Part shown: positions 62,851 through 64,000 of the stretch, piece by piece
Layout: each line of letters begins with the position of its first letter
How positions within the stretch are numbered: position 1 is the stretch's first letter
Source: Harmothoe impar
Lineage: Eukaryota; Annelida; Polychaeta; Phyllodocida; Polynoidae
Direction: 5' to 3'
Length of the DNA stretch: 64,000 nt
Assembly: GCA_947462335.1 (NCBI GenBank)
Contig: OX381710.1
Coordinates: 59,094,842-59,158,841, forward strand
Translations under genes and position numbers: made by a program
The notes under the pieces: model-generated
What the model saw: only the letters and a program-made list of their open reading frames with translations
Databases searched by the model: none
What the model was told of the DNA's origin: nothing

Positions 62851-63916
62851 TAACTTTACTGTGTGCAGTAGGTCATCGCTGTCCCTAGACCAGAACTTCA
62901 GGACTGCCCCTCCATGTTGTCGATGTACAGACAGGAGAGGGGCATCAGGGTCCACTGGGCACATGGTGTATTTTGACGTGTCCTGAGGTTATTATGTGTA
63001 GCAACTTGACTGCAGCGCCATGGTAGAGGGGATAGCGGTCACGAGGAGGGTATTATGACAATGGGTTATTTGATTGTTCTCACAGGTTAACGATCATATA
63101 CGAGCTACTCAGTTGGTTTCCTTGGTGGGCTACAGACACCAATGAGCTCCTTGGGGGACAAGATGGTGGCCCACACAGCGTGACCAACTACAGTTATATC
63201 CTGGCCGCTTGTCATAATGGAGGCAATCAGGTAGAACGCCCAATGTGTATTTAAGCATATGTCCTATCCAACACAGCTATCAATCAGCAAGTCAGGGTGG
63301 GTGGTCCTCCCTATAGAATAGGTCAATTGATTTCCATCCCCAGGCGTTCAGTAGTTGGTGGATTTGAAATAAATGAATACCTGATGCCTAAATAAATATG
63401 AATATAAAACCATGATTTTGCATTCCAATCTAAAATCAAGTATGTGCATATAACATGATACGGTATTTAAAAAATATTAATATTTGTGTGGTCAATACCC
63501 ATATTTTACAACAAATGTAGTCCCACCATCATAAAATAGCAAATGCATGCAGATACGCCTCAGTGAATCTTTATTGGCACGTTACAAAAACATTATGCAG
63601 CTGGAAGTAATGTATCAAAATATTGTAATTATAATCCAATTATCTCATTAGATTAGAAGTCGTCTGGGATTCATTCATATATCATATATCAAATATGTAC
63701 GTACATTGTGTAAAGGCATACTGAACCAAAGTTATGAGTTGCTTATTTATCCTCTACCGCGTAGGTATTCATGAATACTATTGAATTAATCATTACCACA
63801 TTGGAGGTGACCCATTGAGTCCGGTTAACCAGCTATCAACCATTGATTTGTCATAAATAATGAACCCATGCTGTGAGCTTTAATGCGTTAGTAATCATTG
63901 CCTGCAGATACATCAA
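62851..63916. other. Unannotated sequence
   Basis: No gene or RNA is recognised. Confidence 0.4.
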
Positions 63917-64000
63917 CACTCAAAAAGTAAACTCGTCTGCAGACTCTTCTAAGTGACAAGAGAGTGGGTCCTCTAGCTGTAGTTGTCAGTTAGAAGATAG
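63917..64000. mobile_element. Partial second copy of the 26.1-kb palindromic MITE (cut by window end)
   Basis: Starts CACTCAAAAAGTAAACTCGT as the 26.1-kb element does, then continues with AAGTGACAAGAGAGTGGGTC, which matches the inner part of that element read from its right end with about 60 bp missing. It runs off the window. Confidence 0.75.

Overview
This looks like a gene-poor, repeat-rich piece of an animal nuclear genome, probably from a marine invertebrate. There are no compact operons, coding frames are sparse, and simple-sequence tracts, minisatellites, short inverted-repeat elements and tRNA-like SINE heads are scattered throughout. The one intact protein-coding unit is a tyrosine-recombinase retrotransposon of the Ngaro type, a group known from fish, sea urchins, lancelets, hemichordates, cnidarians and other animals. 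I cannot name the species from the sequence, and I see no convincing host exon.

Layout. 0-1.3 kb: AT-rich sequence with a diverged 365-bp tandem duplication. 1.35-6.67 kb: complete Ngaro-like element on the minus strand (gag, RT-RNase H, tyrosine recombinase) bounded by split direct repeats A1 / B1-A2 / B2 and sitting in a (TA)n tract. 7-13 kb: mostly unique sequence with a small hairpin MITE, a possible TIR element and a long (TA)n. 13.7-14.15 kb: frameshifted relic of a non-LTR reverse transcriptase. 15.4-19.4 kb: a MITE, tRNA-derived SINE fragments, a perfect RFX X-box and a foldback minisatellite. 22.8-23.4 kb: 14-bp minisatellite. 26.1-26.6 kb: 33-bp tandem repeat split by a palindromic MITE. 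30.6-30.9 kb: 39-bp repeat. 32.3-33.8 kb: old foldback-like element. 36.2-37.65 and 45.5-46.4 kb: two diverged copies of one segment whose core is much better conserved and carries an RFX X-box, suggesting duplicated regulatory DNA. 40.6-41.1 kb: TIR element. 41.1-44.15 kb: 10/17-bp satellite with 635- and 1194-bp higher-order periods. 47.6-47.9 kb: 37-bp repeat. 49.8-51.0 kb: TIR element and a near-perfect 60-bp-arm hairpin. 53.6-57.5 kb: large foldback transposon with a 7-bp target duplication, a 63-bp internal array and an embedded foreign segment with a gag-like frame. 62.1-62.9 kb: duplicated TATA-bearing promoter-like blocks. The window ends inside a second copy of the 26-kb MITE.

How the parts work together. 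In the Ngaro-like element the A repeat carries CCAAT and TATA boxes upstream of gag, and the spacer between A2 and B2 carries AATAAA on the coding strand. A transcript could therefore run from inside A1 through gag, RT-RNase H, recombinase, B1 and A2. Both repeat pairs look identical by eye, so insertion was recent, yet the recombinase appears to lack its first catalytic arginine. The 53.6-57.5 kb foldback unit is the most unusual object. Its matching ends and target duplication show that it moved as a unit, it encodes no visible transposase, and it carries what looks like a captured retroelement 5' region. The rest is best read as intergenic or intronic DNA with old transposon debris and a few candidate regulatory blocks.
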